This document shows, one piece after another, positions 27,574 to 37,154 of a stretch of DNA of 47,500 nucleotides. The first letter of the stretch is position 1, and each line of letters opens with the position of its first letter. Origin of the DNA: Symbiodinium natans (taxonomy: Eukaryota; Sar; Dinophyceae; Suessiales; Symbiodiniaceae); the NCBI GenBank assembly GCA_905221605.1, contig CAJNDS010002357.1:405331-452830 (forward strand), written 5' to 3'. The notes beneath the pieces were generated by a model. The model was not told where the DNA came from. It was given only the letters and a program-made list of their open reading frames with translations, and made no database searches. Made by a program: the position numbers and the translations under genes.

Positions 27574-28772
27574 CTTTCAGAAGCAGCACAGGGGAGCAGG
27601 GGGAGGTGGCATACAAGACGTTAAATGCCTTGAGGACTTGCTTTTGACAACTAGGTCTGCCAAGGAGCTAGCTTTCGTGACAGATGTGTCCAGTATAAAC
27701 AACAGTCTACTCTTAGTCGGTTGAGACAGAACACCTCGTCACAGAGGTATTGTCTTAAGGACTCGGGACATGCTTCTGAGTAAGTCAGATTGCACTCACT
27801 TATGCATCGGCGATGTGGCGCTAGGATGACTTGAACTTAGACGAGAGAGGATAAGGTCTCTGCTTTCCTGTTGGTGTGAAGCTGAGACCTCAACAGATTT
27901 CTGCTCCTTGACGTGAGAGCAGGTAATGTCAAGATCCGCGGCGACCTGGCACTACCGGAGTCGTTGTCCCCATCAAGACTGCTACAGATAACCTGACTTG
28001 GTTCCAGGACAATCTTATACATGTGCGCGTGCATGCATGTGTCACTTGTCGAAACTCTCGGATCGTACACTGGCGATCGCAGCATTTCCTTTCTTCAGAC
28101 GTGGTCATCCACAGACTGCCCCGAATCTGGTGTTGCACGCAGTGCTGAGCACCTGTGGCCAGGTTCGCGACCCATGCGTATGCCAGGCATCCGTTTGGAC
28201 ACAACGTCCACAACGTCCACTGCGAAAGGCTGTAGTTTCCACGGCGCATCCGTGCCCAAACGACGGTTATGTGTGGGCTATTTGCGCATTCGTTGCCTAC
28301 TCCATGCATGACTCAATGATACGAGCAACAACGAGCACGCTACCAACCCATCTGTTTTCGACAGCTCACATACCAAACTACGACAGCGTCTTGAAACCAC
28401 AGCGCGTCCACGCTGCAATATGAAACTTCATCTGATGATTGCCTGGAGGGACATGTTCGAGAACACCCGCGCAAGCCAAAACTGTTCAGTCTGCAGCACC
28501 ACATCTGCACCCTGTGCTGTATGCGTGAGGTTGTGCTTTGCTCAACTTCTGAGCTTCAGAGGCTGTGCGCACATACTGGCATGCCCAAAAGGACACCCAA
28601 TACTTCAATACACTCAGCCTCACATATTGTATGTTTTCGACACATATGCATCAATAAGCCCTACCTTATACGGAAATGTGGTTCAGCGTACAACTGGGCC
28701 CACTCTGGGCGCGTCGGGCTTGATCTGCTGTAGGCCCAACAACATAGCCCGTCGCCTCACCTTCTCAAACAC
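27574..28772. other. 1.2-kb stretch without telomere-like words
   Basis: Composition differs from the surrounding introns. Overlapping frames of 118-141 codons occur on both strands (27929-28776) with no clear bias or splice sites. It may be an inserted, decayed element. Confidence 0.35.
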
Positions 28773-28836
28773 CTGAAGACCGGGCCTCCTCTTCCAGCGC
28801 CTTCTCTTTCACTTTGTCCTTGTCCTCTGTCTTTGC
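28773..28836 (-). CDS. Coding exon (KTEDKDKVKEKALEEEARS)
   Basis: CGCCCCAG acceptor and GT donor; reads AKTEDKDKVKEKALEEEARS, a highly charged helix or coiled coil. Confidence 0.58.
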
Positions 28837-28899
28837 CTGGGGCGATGCACCTGCCACTCGCGAAGTGGATTAGTTGGTTGGATTGGGTGGGTGAGTGAG

Positions 28900-29210
28900 A
28901 AAGAACAGAGACAGACAGAGAGAGCGAGAGAGAGAGAGCGAAGAGAGAGGAGAGAGAGAGAGAGAGGGAGGGTGAGAGCGAAGAGAGGAGAGAGAGAGAG
29001 AGAGGGAGAGAGAGGGAGAATGGAGACAGAGACGAGAGAACAGAAGACATAGAAGAGAGAGAAAAGACACAAGAGAAGAGCGAGAAGAGAGAAGAGAGGG
29101 AGAGAATAGAGAGAGAGAGAGTGAGCGAGAGCAAGAGAGCGAGAAAATAACGGCGAGAAGACCGAGAGACAGCGAGAGGGAGGGAGGGAGAGAGAGAGAG
29201 CGAAAGAGCA
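28900..29210. repeat. GA-rich low-complexity tract
   Basis: Interrupted GAGA/GAGAGG/GAGC runs directly upstream of the 28773-28836 acceptor. On the minus strand this is a 300-bp pyrimidine tract. Confidence 0.9.
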
Positions 29211-29708
29211 TGCAAGGCTAGGTTCTCGGGGCCAATGCACAAAACGCCACAAGAAAGTCTATGCAAATCAGGCTTTGCATTCAACCCCAGACTCTGTAGA
29301 CTTGCCCTAAAACTTCCGATCCTCATAAGCGCGCCTGGGCGGAAGAGTCTGAGCTGTTCCACCTTGGCCTGGCCAAGGAGTCTCAGGTTCCCGAAAACCA
29401 CCAATGAACCAAACCCTGTAGGCGCGAGAACCTGTTTGAACCCTACCAGGTCGGCAAGTCTGCCTCTTGAGGTCTACCCTGGCCCACAACAAGCATCCAA
29501 CCCATTGACTGCTTTATCCCTTGTTGAGATTCCGGGGCCTTTGCGGCTTGGCGGCTTTGCGGCTTCTGCAAGATTTGAGAACTTGCGCGGTGTAAGGACC
29601 TAAATCCCAAACCCTTCAAGCCCGAAAAACTGCCCAAAAACAGCTCCAAACTCAAAGTAGAAGAATCCCGCGAACCCGCCAAACAAACATGAAGAAATGC
29701 CCCCAAGC

Positions 29709-29760
29709 TGTAGGTCTCCTTGTTCTGCAGCGTCTGGTAGAACTCCAGCGGAGAGCCGTC
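29709..29760 (-). CDS. Coding exon (DGSPLEFYQTLQNKETY)
   Basis: CTTGGCAG acceptor and GC donor; reads DGSPLEFYQTLQNKETY. Confidence 0.6.
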
Positions 29761-30007
29761 CTGCCAAGGGCTCAGGGATCTGCGAGGATCTGCGGATCGG
29801 CGGTGTAGGAACATAGGGAGACATTCGAAGATGCCACTATGCCTTCCCGTGCCTTTTTTCTTGGGTTCTTGCATGGTCCATGCTTGGTTGGTTCTGGTTC
29901 GATATGTTCCACTGCGAAGTTAGACCCTGAAGCCTAAAATATTCCTTTTGCGACCCCTAAGCCCGCGAGAGCTCGTCGCCAGGTTTCAGGGAAATTGGGG
30001 GTTTCAC

Positions 30008-30081
30008 TGAGCTGCCTCCTTGGGCGTGACGTTGAAGAGCGTCGTGAGCGACTCACAGCCGGCGTAGAGCAGTCGCCGGCC
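30008..30081 (-). CDS. Coding exon (GRRLLYAGCESLTTLFNVTP)
   Basis: CGTGCAG acceptor, GTGAAA donor; reads GRRLLYAGCESLTTLFNVTP then KEAA. Confidence 0.63.
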
Positions 30082-30147
30082 CTGCACGAGTGTTGCCCGG
30101 TCTCGGACTCGAGGACTCAAGCTTGCTATGCGTATGCTCCACTTCCT

Positions 30148-30206
30148 CTATCTATCTATATACATACATACATGCATACATACATACATGCATACATACA
30201 TATTCT
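30148..30206. repeat. TACA/TGCA tetranucleotide repeat
   Basis: TATC then CATA/CATG units, followed by AT-rich sequence to about 30265. Confidence 0.9.
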
Positions 30207-30645
30207 ATTACATACTATATTGCATTTTCTATTGCATAATCACCACATATAATCTTATAATATATCTTTATGTGTATAGCAGAATCATGCAGGTGCACAG
30301 ATCCTGGGCCCTCGAGCCCTGCTTTCCCCCCACCCAGCATGCCTCTTTCACGGACGGATCGGAGGCTTCCGCAACTGAAACGGTCACACTGTCACCTGGC
30401 ATGCCGGCTTCTTCCTGACCCTGAGACCGAATCTGAGGGCCAGAATGTAGTAAAGGAGGGCTTGGGGCCTACAGAAATTAGTCACAAGCACACGTTGTGA
30501 GTTGTCAGATCCAAAACGTTCACACCACAAACCAACCCACGTGTCAGAAAACCCTCAAATAAGCCTCAAGAGTCCCTGCAAAACACCTCAATGATCCTGA
30601 AGCTTCAGTTGCACAATAAACACGGTTTATTCACGGAAGGCGCGC

Positions 30646-30691
30646 CTGCGGACGGATCCCCCGAGGTGATCTGGTAGTCCTTTCCGCGCAC
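30646..30691 (-). CDS. Coding exon (VRGKDYQITSGDPSA)
   Basis: GACCCCAG acceptor and GC donor; reads VRGKDYQITSGDPSA. One of three YQ-[IV]-x-S motifs in the window. Confidence 0.56.
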
Positions 30692-31029
30692 CTGGGGTCA
30701 AGGTGGACATCAGGGGTTAAAAGTCCCAGCTCAGACTATTGGCGACCAACACCACGCACTAGCACCGCTGTGGGCGCACGACGATGGTTGGACAAGGTAA
30801 ATGTTAAAGCAAAGGTTCATTTGGGAACACAAACGACGGTTTCCAAGACACGGGATCAAGCAACTAGAGCTCTCATACCAAACCAGCATACTTCTTAAGT
30901 CACGCACCCCAGATCAATCTTCCTATGTCTTTTCTTGACTATTTGCATCTACTTGTGCTTTGTCTTTCTCACTTTCTGACTCAATTTGAAAGAGCAGCGC
31001 ACGGACTCAAGCCGGGAGGGGTTTCCCGA

Positions 31030-31050
31030 CCTGAGCCAAAATGGCTGTGG
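31030..31050 (-). other. Dinoflagellate spliced-leader-like sequence
   Basis: The minus strand matches the 21-base conserved part of the dinoflagellate trans-spliced leader at 18 of 21 positions, including AGCCATTTTGGCTC uninterrupted. No SL RNA gene context follows. Relict leaders are known in dinoflagellate genomes where mature mRNAs were copied back; this may be one. A chance match this good in 47 kb is unlikely but not impossible. Confidence 0.5.
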
Positions 31051-31061
31051 TCGCGCACCCT

Positions 31062-31218
31062 CTCTCTCTCCCCTTGTCTTGTTGTTCCTCCTCCCCTTCC
31101 CCTGCCCCCCTCCCTTTCCCCTTCCCCTTCAACTTCGCTTCGCTTTCTTTCCTTCCTTCTTTCTTTCGTTTTCTTCTTTCTTTCCCTCTTTCTTTCTCTC
31201 TGAAGTTCTCTCTTTCTT

Positions 31219-31249
<31 letters not shown>

Positions 31250-31283
31250 CATTCCTTCCTTCCTTCTTTCTCTCTTTCTTTCT
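31062..31283. repeat. CT/TTTC pyrimidine tract
   Basis: Mixed CT, CCCCTT and TTTC units. Confidence 0.85.
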
Positions 31284-31397
31284 AGGAGGCTTGAGGGCAC
31301 AGAGCCCCCGCGCAGTCTGCGCGCCCCAAAGTTTGTGACACGGTTGCCAGCAGACCCAAGAGTCAAGGGGTGGGCAGATATCACACTTGGTTGCTTT

Positions 31398-31496
31398 ACC
31401 CCTCTCTCTCGCTTCTTGATTTCTTTCTTTCTTTCTATTCTCTATCTCTCTCTGTCTGTCTCTCTATCTTCTTCTGTTTCTTCTTCTTCTTCTGCA
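31398..31496. repeat. CT/TTCT pyrimidine tract
   Basis: TTTC, CTCT, TCTG and TTC units ending in TCTGCAG. Confidence 0.85.
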
Positions 31497-31659
31497 GGGC
31501 TTGAAGGACGCGCAAGCACGCCCTCCGCGCACGAGGCGCGCCCGGTTCGTGGTCCAGTCGTGAGACATACAGCGCCGATGAAAGTTTCCCCGAACCACCC
31601 CACAACTATCCTATGGGAAATAACACCAGACCGTTTCTTCAGGGCTTGAGGCGGCTGTT

Positions 31660-32022
31660 GCCCCTCTCTCTCTTCTCTTCTCTTCTCTTCTCTTCTCTTC
31701 TCTTCTCTTCTCTTCTCTTCTCTCTTCTCTTCTCTTCTCTTCTCTTCTCTTCTCTTCTCTTCTCTCTTCTCTTCTCTTCTCTTCTCTTCTCTTCTCTCTC
31801 TTCTTCTCTTCTCTTCTCTTCTTTCTCTTCTCTTCTTCTCTTCTCTTCTCTCTTCTCGTCTCTTCTCTCTTCTCTTCTCTTCTCTTTTCTCTCTTCTCTT
31901 CTCTTCTCTTCTCTTCTCTTCTCTTCTCTTCTCTTCTCTTCTCTTCTCTTCTCTTCTCTTCTCTTCTCTTCTCTTCTCTTCTCTTCTCTTCTCTTCTCTT
32001 CTCTCTCTCTCTCTCTCTCTGA
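31660..32022. repeat. (TTCTC)n pentanucleotide array
   Basis: About 65 copies of TTCTC with few interruptions, ending in a pure CT run. Confidence 0.97.
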
Positions 32023-32193
32023 ACCCTACAGAAGCGAAGAAATTCGCGACCCCTTTTTTGCCGCAGTCAATCTCGTTCTTTGCATCAAGCTCTTTAAACT
32101 TTCGCTTTCATCGGAGACTTTAGAGCAGAGGCGAAAGTGTGGTGAACGGGGGCCCAACCACCCAAAAGTCCTCTCAACCTCCCCCTGTGAGGC

Positions 32194-32258
32194 TCCGCCG
32201 CCTTGATCGTGACGGTCTTCTTGCCTTCTGGGATCGGCACCTCCACCTTGAAGGGGAG
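32194..32258 (-). CDS. Coding exon (LPFKVEVPIPEGKKTVTIKA)
   Basis: CATATGCAG acceptor, GC donor. LPFKVEVPIPEGKKTVTIKA alternates hydrophobic and polar residues with VP-x-P-x-G. It belongs with the VP-x-G motifs at 32896-32962 and 33157-33207. Confidence 0.65.
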
Positions 32259-32398
32259 CTGCATATGGAGTGGGTGGCCCCCAGGTTTAGAGTAGGTTTT
32301 CTAGGGCGCAGGGTCCTGCGATTTTGTTTGGATTCCTTTTTGTGAAGGGTTGAGGGCGGGCTTGAGTGTTACGAATTCGGGTTTTCAGTTAAGCACTG

Positions 32399-32448
32399 TT
32401 TAGGATGTACGGTTTAGGGAGTTTAGGGCTCAGGGTTTAGGGCTTCGG
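32399..32448. repeat. Interstitial TTTAGGG tract
   Basis: Degenerate units on the plus strand. Confidence 0.75.
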
Positions 32449-32680
32449 TCTTGGCTCTTTCAATTGAGGGTTTGGGATTGTGAGTTCGAGGTTCTCACCG
32501 CACCCTCAAGCAAGGCGCTGGGTTCAGAGCTACGTGGCGTGGGGTTTGACCCATTTCGTGGGGGGGCCGCTGTGTATTGGGGAGGTGTGCAGGGTTCGGG
32601 GCTTCAGCGTTGGATTCATCTCGGGGGCCTTCAAAGGGGTCCAAGGAGCCTGCAGGGTTCAGGGCTTCGGGGTTGGATAC

Positions 32681-32718
32681 CCTACACCCTAAATCCCAAA
32701 CCCTAAACCCTAAACCCC
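32681..32718. repeat. Interstitial CCCTAAA tract
   Basis: Four units in telomere orientation. Confidence 0.85.
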
Positions 32719-32775
32719 TTCAGTCCCTTAAGCTTAAGGATTCGGGCTTGGGCTGAAGTATGCATCCGCGGTGCA

Positions 32776-32838
32776 TCCGCGGAGTCATTTGCAGGCAGGT
32801 TCACCTTGAAGAAGGAGCCTTTCGCAGGCTTTTTGAGG
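32776..32838 (-). CDS. Coding exon (KKPAKGSFFKVNLPANDSAD)
   Basis: GACGCAG acceptor; reads LKKPAKGSFFKVNLPAND then SAD. A GT after FFK offers an earlier donor, so the 3' end is uncertain. Confidence 0.52.
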
Positions 32839-32895
32839 CTGCGTCAACTCAAGAATCCTTGAGCCCAAGCGACCGCCGCCCTGAGCACGAAGCAC

Positions 32896-32962
32896 CGACG
32901 AGAGATTCCAGGCCTGGCTTTGCACCCTCGGGTACCAGGATGTGGTAGAGCTTCCCATCGAT
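32896..32962 (-). CDS. Coding exon (IDGKLYHILVPEGAKPGLES)
   Basis: CAATCCAG acceptor, GT donor. Reads IDGKLYHILVPEGAKPGLES then LV. The order G-x-x-Y-x-hydrophobics-VP-x-G-x-KPG is a beta motif repeated in many protist proteins (established pattern, unnamed by me). Confidence 0.65.
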
Positions 32963-33156
32963 CTGGATTGAGGACTTTGGGGTGAGAGTCGGTGAGAGCA
33001 GGCAGCTTGAGGAATTGAGCCCTTGCAAGCATGCTTCTTAATCACATGTACAGGGCAGGGGCTAAACTCAGGATGTGGCATCAATCCTCCATAGTGGTGT
33101 GCGTGAAGCTCAAGCTCAAGCCCAAAGTCCAAAGCACAGGGAATTCTCGGTCCGGC

Positions 33157-33207
33157 CTTCTTGGTGAACGTGTCTCCGCTCCGAAGATCCGCGGGGACCT
33201 CCACCTC
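33157..33207 (-). CDS. Coding exon (EVEVPADLRSGDTFTKK)
   Basis: Exactly 17 codons between TCTTGAG and a GC donor: EVEVPADLRSGDTFTKK. VxVPxxxxxGxxF is the same type of motif as in the next exon. Confidence 0.62.
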
Positions 33208-33283
33208 CTCAAGATGTGTGGCTTGGAAGAATCTGAGGCATCTGCAAAGGAACAGGAGAATGGCTCTGGGACAGGAGCCTCGC

Positions 33284-33319
33284 CTTCTCTGAGATGATCT
33301 GATAGATCTCTACCCCCAC
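33284..33319 (-). CDS. Micro-exon (VGVEIYQIISEK)
   Basis: Exactly 12 codons between CTGCCAG and a GC donor, phase 0: VGVEIYQIISEK. A member of the YQ-[IV]-x-S set. Confidence 0.52.
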
Positions 33320-33341
33320 CTGGCAGAGAGGAAAGTAGTTC

Positions 33342-33434
33342 CTTCCCCTTCGGTCGGCTCTTGGGCTTCTGGGGGTTCGAGGCCTCGCTGGAATCCAAGG
33401 AGACGAACTGCTCGGAGGACACGGGCACGGCACC
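33342..33434 (-). CDS. Coding exon (GAVPVSSEQFVSLDSSEASN)
   Basis: TGTGCAG acceptor; 31 codons GAVPVSSEQFVSLDSSEASN then PQKPKSRPKGK. A Ser-rich then basic Pro-rich linker; a GA donor is needed. Confidence 0.58.
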
Positions 33435-33519
33435 CTGCACAATTCGGATTCTCTTTAGCTCAGACGCTCAGGCTCCAAGCCTCTAAACGTCAAGGAAAAC
33501 CCCTCAAATGCTTGGAGGC

Positions 33520-33581
33520 CTTGACTTCTAGCTGGTAGTTAGGGTTGTTGCCCGTGACCTCCTTGGACTCGTATGACCAAC
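33520..33581 (-). CDS. Coding exon with GW-aromatic motif (GWSYESKEVTGNNPNYQLEV)
   Basis: CTCTGCAG acceptor, GC donor. GWSYESKEVTGNNPNYQLEV then K parallels GWTFRTG ... LLIEFEA at 13179-13247. Confidence 0.65.
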
Positions 33582-34021
33582 CTGCAGAGAGTTCGGGGAT
33601 TTGAGGGTTGGGTTTGTACTGCTTGGGTTTGGGTGCACATTCTGCCACACATTCAACACTCGAGCTTGTTCTGTGCGACTGCAGTGTTCCTAATCGAAAG
33701 TTCAAAGACTCTAAGATCTGTGGCTGGCACATATGCCCGAGGCATGTAGGCAGCGTGAAACGTTCTCCAGTGCCCTCTCAGTGCTCAGCCCAGCAAGTGG
33801 AGAACGGCTTTGGTCTTGAATTCCATGGGGAACGTCTCCTGAAGCACCAGTCTTTGAGGGCTTTCAGGGTGCAGAGTAGGTTTTGGCAAGCTTTGGGTTC
33901 ACGGTTTCGGCTATGCACGGATACTGTAGCGGCACGTTTCTGATACTGTCCGGATGCCATCTCAAGACTTTTTTCACGTGTCATAAACCACGGCGCATTC
34001 AGGTGCTGGGATGTGTTCTGC

Positions 34022-34079
34022 CCTTGGCAAAAGTGCCATCGAATGACACTGCACCCTGTGCCGAAATGACCACTTTCCG
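34022..34079 (-). CDS. Possible exon (KVVISAQGAVSFDGTFAK)
   Basis: Reads RKVVISAQGAVSFDGTFAK from a GCCAG acceptor to a GC donor. Beta-strand-like. Confidence 0.42.
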
Positions 34080-34530
34080 CTGGCCGACCCGAGGCTCCCT
34101 AGCTTGTGCTAGCCGAAGCAAGCAATGGCCCTACACCTCCAATCCTAGCTCTAACGATGCCAGCTCTAGCAAAACCCCCCGAAGCCTCACAAAACAACCC
34201 ATGCACGGGCAGCACCCCTCACCTGCCCCTCCACCTTGGGTTCGGACCTTCGCGGCTTTTCAGCGTCCGGTGTGGGGGCTCAGCTCTGGCTCTGAAGGGC
34301 TTGGGGTTACGATGCTCATCGGCTGAGCCAGAATGAAACACTTGAGCTGTTTGCGGTAGCTTTTGACTGCCTGACCTCTCCTTGCGCCTGCTGGATAATA
34401 CGCCACCGCCCAATCTAATTCATCCTACATCCGGCTTCAGACATCAATGTAGACATTGCTTGTCCACAACACCCTGAATCGCAACTGGGTCTGGTCCGAG
34501 CTCCACGCAGCGTCACCGTATTTAGCCTGC

Positions 34531-34573
34531 CCGTTAGTTGAACCCATTGGACGGCTTTGCCCTGTGCGATGGC
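34531..34573 (-). CDS. Possible exon (AIAQGKAVQWVQLT)
   Basis: CGCTCAG acceptor and GC donor; reads AIAQGKAVQWVQLT. Confidence 0.42.
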
Positions 34574-34763
34574 CTGAGCGACGAACACATGGGGCTAAAG
34601 ACCAAAACAAGATTATCCTCTATTTTCACACGATCCTGCACACGAAAAGCACGACTGCACTGCCTACATTCATTGAATCTGTGACCCCCCCCGCGCAACG
34701 CGGACCAAAGACCTGAACCCGAAGTGCATGTCGGTGGGGCCCCCGGGCGTACAGGCTGACAAC

Positions 34764-34822
34764 TTGCATTTGGCTTCACGAAGAAGAGGCCGCGGCAGTC
34801 GCCACGGTGAGGTTTTGTGGGG
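34764..34822 (-). CDS. Possible exon (TKPHRGDCRGLFFVKPNA)
   Basis: From GGAG to a GT donor; reads TKPHRGDCRGLFFVKPNA. Boundaries are weak. Confidence 0.35.
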
Positions 34823-35045
34823 CTCCGAAGGCCTCTGAAGCACGGGAGGCTCGAGGTTCGAGGCTTACCTTCAAGAACTTGCAGCTTGAAATTTCAGATG
34901 GGCAAGGACCGAAAGACTCCTCAGAAGCAAAAGAGCCTCCATGCTCTGAACCTTGTCAGGGTTCAACGATGCTCGACATGCTTTCCAAGTGCCTTAAAGG
35001 GGTCCTGAGAGTCGAAAGCAAGCCACCCTTCCCTCAACCCTGAGC

Positions 35046-35089
35046 CCATGAATTCGACCATGCTGGATGGGCGCCTCCTTCTTACCAGA
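35046..35089 (-). CDS. Coding exon (SGKKEAPIQHGRIH)
   Basis: CCATGCAG acceptor and GC donor; reads SGKKEAPIQHGRIH. Confidence 0.52.
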
Positions 35090-35172
35090 CTGCATGGCCA
35101 GGCACCTATCCCATGCCTGGCTTCAGATGTGAGGTTGAAGGGTTTTGGTCCATGGCAATGGGTTTTGGCGAC

Positions 35173-35323
35173 CTGTGCAGGACACGGCATACAGCATGGG
35201 ATATGCTGAGCCCTGGGCCACGCGTGGTCCGTTGATCGTGCACCAAACTCCAGCATCGCCATTCAGCAGGCCGGCTCCTCCCCGCACAAGAGTTTGCACT
35301 GGTACTCCGGGTGCCGTGGACAT
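35173..35323 (-). CDS. Coding exon (PVQTLVRGGAGLLNGDAGVW)
   Basis: A 50-codon reading: STAPGVPVQTLVRGGAGLLN, GDAGVWCTINGPRVAQGSAY, PMLYAVSCTG, between AAGCGCAG and a GT donor. Gly-rich beta pattern; one of the best exons here. Confidence 0.67.
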
Positions 35324-35523
35324 CTGCGCTTGAGCACTGCGGGTGTGCTCGCAGAATGCAAACGCAGTGGCACAGATGTAGGTGCTTCGGAATCAGGGAC
35401 AATGGAAGAACCTATGCAAAGGAGAAACGAATGTTCGAGCCGCTACACCCTTTCATAGCTGAAAAACCTGAACCCTCAACCAGAACCCGTGCTGAAACCC
35501 TCCACCCAAAAAGAAGCGAGAGC

Positions 35524-35581
35524 TCCTGGCCGCGGCTCGGAATGCAAAACGACCTTGGGGCCCCGAAGTGCCACGTAAAAT
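35524..35581 (-). CDS. Coding exon (YVALRGPKVVLHSEPRPG)
   Basis: GACGAG acceptor, GC donor; reads FYVALRGPKVVLHSEPRPG. Confidence 0.5.
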
Positions 35582-35741
35582 CTCGTCAAAAACCCCAAGC
35601 CAAATCAAACCTTTGCACCTGCAACACCCTGAAAACGCCGAAGCTTAAACTTAAATCCAGACAATCACGCACATCCTCAACTCTCAACCCACATGTTGCT
35701 TTCATGACCGAGCGCCTGCCGAGAGGCAGTCAGAGGCTAAC

Positions 35742-35802
35742 TGGATCGCGAAAGGCTGAGTGCCAAGCAGAAGAGACTCGGTCCAGGTGGATGAACTTGG
35801 AC
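35742..35802 (-). CDS. Coding exon (KFIHLDRVSSAWHSAFRD)
   Basis: From CCAAG to a GT donor; reads KFIHLDRVSSAWHSAFRD. Confidence 0.5.
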
Positions 35803-36546
35803 CTTGGACCCAAAAGGAAAGGTCGTTCAAGGCCTATGGTCTTGTTCTACAGTTAACTGATCATGTTATTGACTGCTTTTGTCCCCCCCGTCTCTTCCAG
35901 TAACTGCCAAAGCTGACAAAACCTAAAACCGAACCCTTCGGTGAAGGTCCCGGCCAGTCCGTCTTGTTCAGTGCAGCAATTCCGTCCGTGGACTGTTGGT
36001 CCGCGAAGAACCTGAGGGGTAGGGGGGTTGAACATTGGGGTCGGCTTTCATCTAGGCAGCTGCGCAGCCCCCTGGGCTAAACAGCGCAACCTGAAATTAC
36101 AACATAGCAGGCACACGAGCGGTTGAGATGTTAACACGAGCCGATAGGCCTCAGGCCTTGTGCGAAACTCAGGTTTGAAAAGGTTCAGGGCATGTGAACC
36201 AGCTTGCTTTGCCACGAAGCCTGATTGATGGAGCTCAAGGCGCAAGATGAAAAGGGAATGATCAGGATGTGATGTATGCAGGCTGAACTTGCAGATACAA
36301 AGCAAGCGTCAACCGGCATCCGAAGCCCCGTTCTTGACATGGGATGCCGTACCTCTGCCGGGGGACCCCGAACCCCAAACCTCTGACAAACTCAGGCCAG
36401 AACAGGGCAGACAGGTTATCAGAAGCATACACCAGCACCTCAGAAGGCCAGTTGCAGGTTCGGAAACTTCATTTACGCATAGTGGGCAATAGGGTTTGGG
36501 GCGCATCTTGGCAAGAAACCTTCCATCACCACGCGTGGCCCTCTAC
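35803..36546. other. Intron-like stretch
   Basis: Both strands are open around 36290-36500 with no splice-bounded block I trust. Confidence 0.35.
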
Positions 36547-36655
36547 CCAGCAAACTCGGCAAAGTGTTGGAAGCTCTCCTCATATCGCAACCTACACCAG
36601 GCGTCCAACTGTCTGAAGAGCAAGGTTTCCGTCTTGAAGCGCCGAGTAGCCCGGC
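36547..36655 (-). CDS. Coding exon (RRFKTETLLFRQLDAWCRLR)
   Basis: CCATTAG acceptor and GTAGAG donor. Reads RRFKTETLLFRQLDAWCRLR then YEESFQHFAEFAG, an amphipathic helix. A plus-strand frame over the same bases is also protein-like. Confidence 0.56.
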
Positions 36656-36933
36656 CTAATGGTTCAGGCGAGCAAAGTCCAGGGAGCGCGTGTAGGGCTT
36701 TTAAAGATAGTCGATTCTGTTCTAGTGGTTCTACCTTGGACCCTGAAGGTTGTACCCTTGGGTTGTGGGGAATCTTTTCTTAATCTTATGGTAGTATAAG
36801 GGCCATTTAAGGAGTATATTAAGAGGAACCTTTAGGGGTACAAACCTTAGGGTTGCAGTTCTCAACCCCTTGATCTGTTCAAAGACAAAGGCTGTTGGGC
36901 CTACGGCTGAAACCACATGTCCCCTGGCAGGGC

Positions 36934-37053
36934 TGAGGCGCAAGCGAGGTGGAGCGCAGAACGTCCTTGTCCTTGTTCCACTTCTCAAAAGCCTGATTCA
37001 TTTCTTGCGCGACCTCCGGGACCAAGGCACAGGCCACGGTTGGACAGGAAGCA
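36934..37053 (-). CDS. Coding exon (PEVAQEMNQAFEKWNKDKDV)
   Basis: GATGCAG acceptor. Reads CPTVACALV, PEVAQEMNQAFEKWNKDKDV, LRSTSLAP. Charged helix; the donor is approximate. Confidence 0.62.
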
Positions 37054-37112
37054 CTGCATCAAGTGCGGCGGCTCCAGAGGCCGGATGCTTAGAGCAGAGA
37101 AAACATGCAGGC

Positions 37113-37154
37113 CTTGTCCTCTTTGTTGCCGGCGTTGGTGTTGTTCGTGTCCCC
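37113..37154 (-). CDS. Micro-exon (GDTNNTNAGNKEDK)
   Basis: Exactly 14 codons between CTAGCAG and a GC donor; Asn-rich GDTNNTNAGNKEDK. Confidence 0.52.

Larger units (their letters stand above)
30692..32193. other. Pyrimidine-tract-dominated intron region
   Basis: Holds three long pyrimidine tracts, two related GC-rich spacers (31284-31380 and 31497-31560) and the spliced-leader-like site. A minus-strand frame near 32060-32130 (SKVSDESESLKSLMQRTR) is possible but unproven. Confidence 0.45.

Noticed and set aside
27929-28776. Overlapping frames of 118-141 codons on both strands
   Set aside because: Neither strand shows coding bias or splice edges; possibly a decayed insert.
28757-29404. 215-codon minus-strand frame rich in Ser and Leu
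   Set aside because: Mostly translated GA/CT repeat; only the short block at 28773-28836, in another frame, looks coding.
31041-32206. Plus-strand frames of about 200 codons rich in Ser, Phe and Leu
   Set aside because: Products of the pyrimidine tracts and the TTCTC array, which has no stop in one frame.
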